The notes beneath the pieces were generated by a model. It ran no database searches. It was not told the DNA's origin and worked only from the letters and a program-made list of their open reading frames with translations. Shown in pieces: positions 4,530 through 5,253 of a stretch of 5,253 nt of DNA. The translations under genes were made by a program, and so were the position numbers. The DNA comes from an uncultured Ruminococcus sp. (GTDB lineage: Bacteria > Bacillota > Clostridia > Oscillospirales > Ruminococcaceae): positions 1 through 5,253 of the forward strand of contig CAJKFZ010000193.1 in NCBI GenBank assembly GCA_905199285.1. Reading direction: 5' to 3'. Every line of letters starts with the position of its first letter. Position 1 is the first letter of the stretch.

Positions 4530-5162
4530 TTAGTCAATAACTGAGTTTGTGTAACCGTTTACGTATCTTAGAATACGTATTGCGTCATTGTTGTCAATTG
4601 CGCCATCATTGTCAGTATCAGCGGCTCTCGCCTGTGTATCGCTAAAAATAACCGTGCCCGCTAAATATTTGTTAAGCAGTGTTGAATCAGCTTCGTTAAC
4701 TACTCCGTCAAGATTAACATCGCCAATTAAGACTTCGGATATAGTGACGGTATTTGTTACAAGCGTGTTGTCTCTATCATTTTTGATAAGCGTTGTTGTA
4801 AAATCCAGTGAACCTGAGGTTGTATTAAATGTTACAGAGCCAAGGCAGCCGGCGGCACTGCTAGGTGTATTGTTTGTATAGTATACGTATTTTACGTATA
4901 CTTCATTAGAAGGATAGCCGGTGCTTGTTGAAACATTTCCTCCAAGATTACCGTTTGACTTACTTACATATACATTTTCAGTGGTGTTGTATACAGTATA
5001 TGCACGGAAGTCTTTAACATATGTATTTGCCGGAGCATCAAAAAAGTACCGGTAAGTTTTATACTTGACTGTTGCTGCCGATGCGTTAAGTATGCTGCAA
5101 AAAGAAGCCACAGAAACTGCTGTCGCCATTATAGAGACTAAAATTTTTTTAAGTTTTTTCAT
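4530..5162 (-). CDS. Secreted type I dockerin-containing protein
   Basis: The 210-aa protein is exported and probably anchored to a cohesin-bearing scaffoldin of a cellulosome- or amylosome-like complex. Residues 1-30 are a Sec signal peptide: KKLKK, a hydrophobic core ILVSIMATAVSVASF, and likely cleavage after ASAA. Residues about 31-144 form a Tyr/Thr/Asn-rich, probably beta module that I do not recognise. Residues 147-203 are a type I dockerin with two EF-hand-like calcium loops: D148, N150, D152, G153, N156, D159, then a helix to LAG; and D182, D184, D186, G187, D190, D193, then the helix AIRILRYVNG. All main calcium ligands are present. No catalytic domain is visible, so the cargo role is unknown. 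AAAAGGAG (5171-5178), 8 nt upstream, sets the start. The gene converges on the phage remnant and ends before a terminator. Confidence 0.93.
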   Translation of the reverse strand: MKKLKKILVSIMATAVSVASFCSILNASAATVKYKTYRYFFDAPANTYVKDFRAYTVYNTTENVYVSKSNGNLGGNVSTSTGYPSNEVYVKYVYYTNNTPSSAAGCLGSVTFNTTSGSLDFTTTLIKNDRDNTLVTNTVTISEVLIGDVNLDGVVNEADSTLLNKYLAGTVIFSDTQARAADTDNDGAIDNNDAIRILRYVNGYTNSVID

Positions 5163-5186
5163 ATTAATTTCTCCTTTTGAAAATAT

Positions 5187-5200
5187 ATAGTTATAACTAT
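5187..5200. repeat. 14-bp perfect palindrome in the dockerin gene leader
   Basis: ATAGTTATAACTAT equals its own reverse complement. It starts at about the expected transcription start (roughly 5200, 7 nt past the -10 box at 5207-5212) and lies upstream of the RBS at 5171-5178. This is a good place for a repressor operator. No binding protein can be named. Confidence 0.6.
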
Positions 5201-5206
5201 GTTTAG

Positions 5207-5235
5207 AGTATATATTGTATAATAATAAAAGTCAA
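5207..5235 (-). promoter_or_regulatory. Sigma-A promoter of the dockerin gene
   Basis: Read on the minus strand, TTGACT (5230-5235) and TATACT (5207-5212) are separated by exactly 17 bp, each one mismatch from consensus. The predicted start near 5200 leaves a leader of about 38 nt to the ATG, including the palindrome at 5187-5200 and the RBS. Confidence 0.85.
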
Positions 5236-5253
5236 TACATTCGACAAAATTAG

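Noticed and set aside
4588..4881. Plus-strand 97-codon ORF within the dockerin gene
   Set aside because: It is complementary to the dockerin coding region, Ser/Val/Leu-rich shadow sequence, with no RBS.
4320..5253. Right-hand attachment site as a copy of the tRNA-Gln 3' end
   Set aside because: I found no match to GGTTCAAATCC or CTGTTCCAACCA by eye in the right part of the window.

Overview
The window is AT-rich and looks like a Firmicutes (Clostridia) chromosome. Strong AAGGAG-type Shine-Dalgarno sites precede most genes, and the tRNA carries an encoded CCA. The secreted type I dockerin protein at the right end points to a cellulosome- or amylosome-forming Ruminococcus or a close relative. 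The species cannot be fixed from the sequence alone.

Layout: a tRNA-Gln(UUG) gene (61-136) is followed by a rightward run of small genes typical of the early/accessory region of a temperate phage. The order is a Rha/KilAC antirepressor (177-893), a small acidic protein (982-1317), a Cys-rich zinc-ribbon protein (1322-1750), a YopX-family protein (1752-2138), a 52-aa Cys protein (2140-2298), an ASCH-like protein (2298-2939), a hexapeptide-repeat beta-helix protein (2936-3472), a split Zn-ribbon gene (3475-3627 and 3606-3863), a 51-aa ORF (3838-3993) and a regulator-like protein (3999-4319). From 1317 onward the genes are 1-5 nt apart or overlap, so they read as one operon. There is no integrase, repressor, replication, terminase or structural gene here, so this is either a slice of a prophage or, more likely, a remnant.

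The distal end shows decay. The regulator has an in-frame TAA at 4317 and its expected C-terminal helix continues in frame to a second stop at 4383. The gene before it appears to be split by a frameshift near 3582-3596. After the regulator, 4386-4529 holds an orphan promoter-like element, a strong hairpin and a bidirectional terminator. Phage genes that such a promoter would normally drive are missing.

The right end (4530-5253) is a host-type unit on the minus strand: a secreted dockerin protein with a clear sigma-A promoter, a 14-bp palindrome near the expected transcription start, a strong RBS and a terminator. The junction between phage remnant and host gene lies at about 4430-4530.
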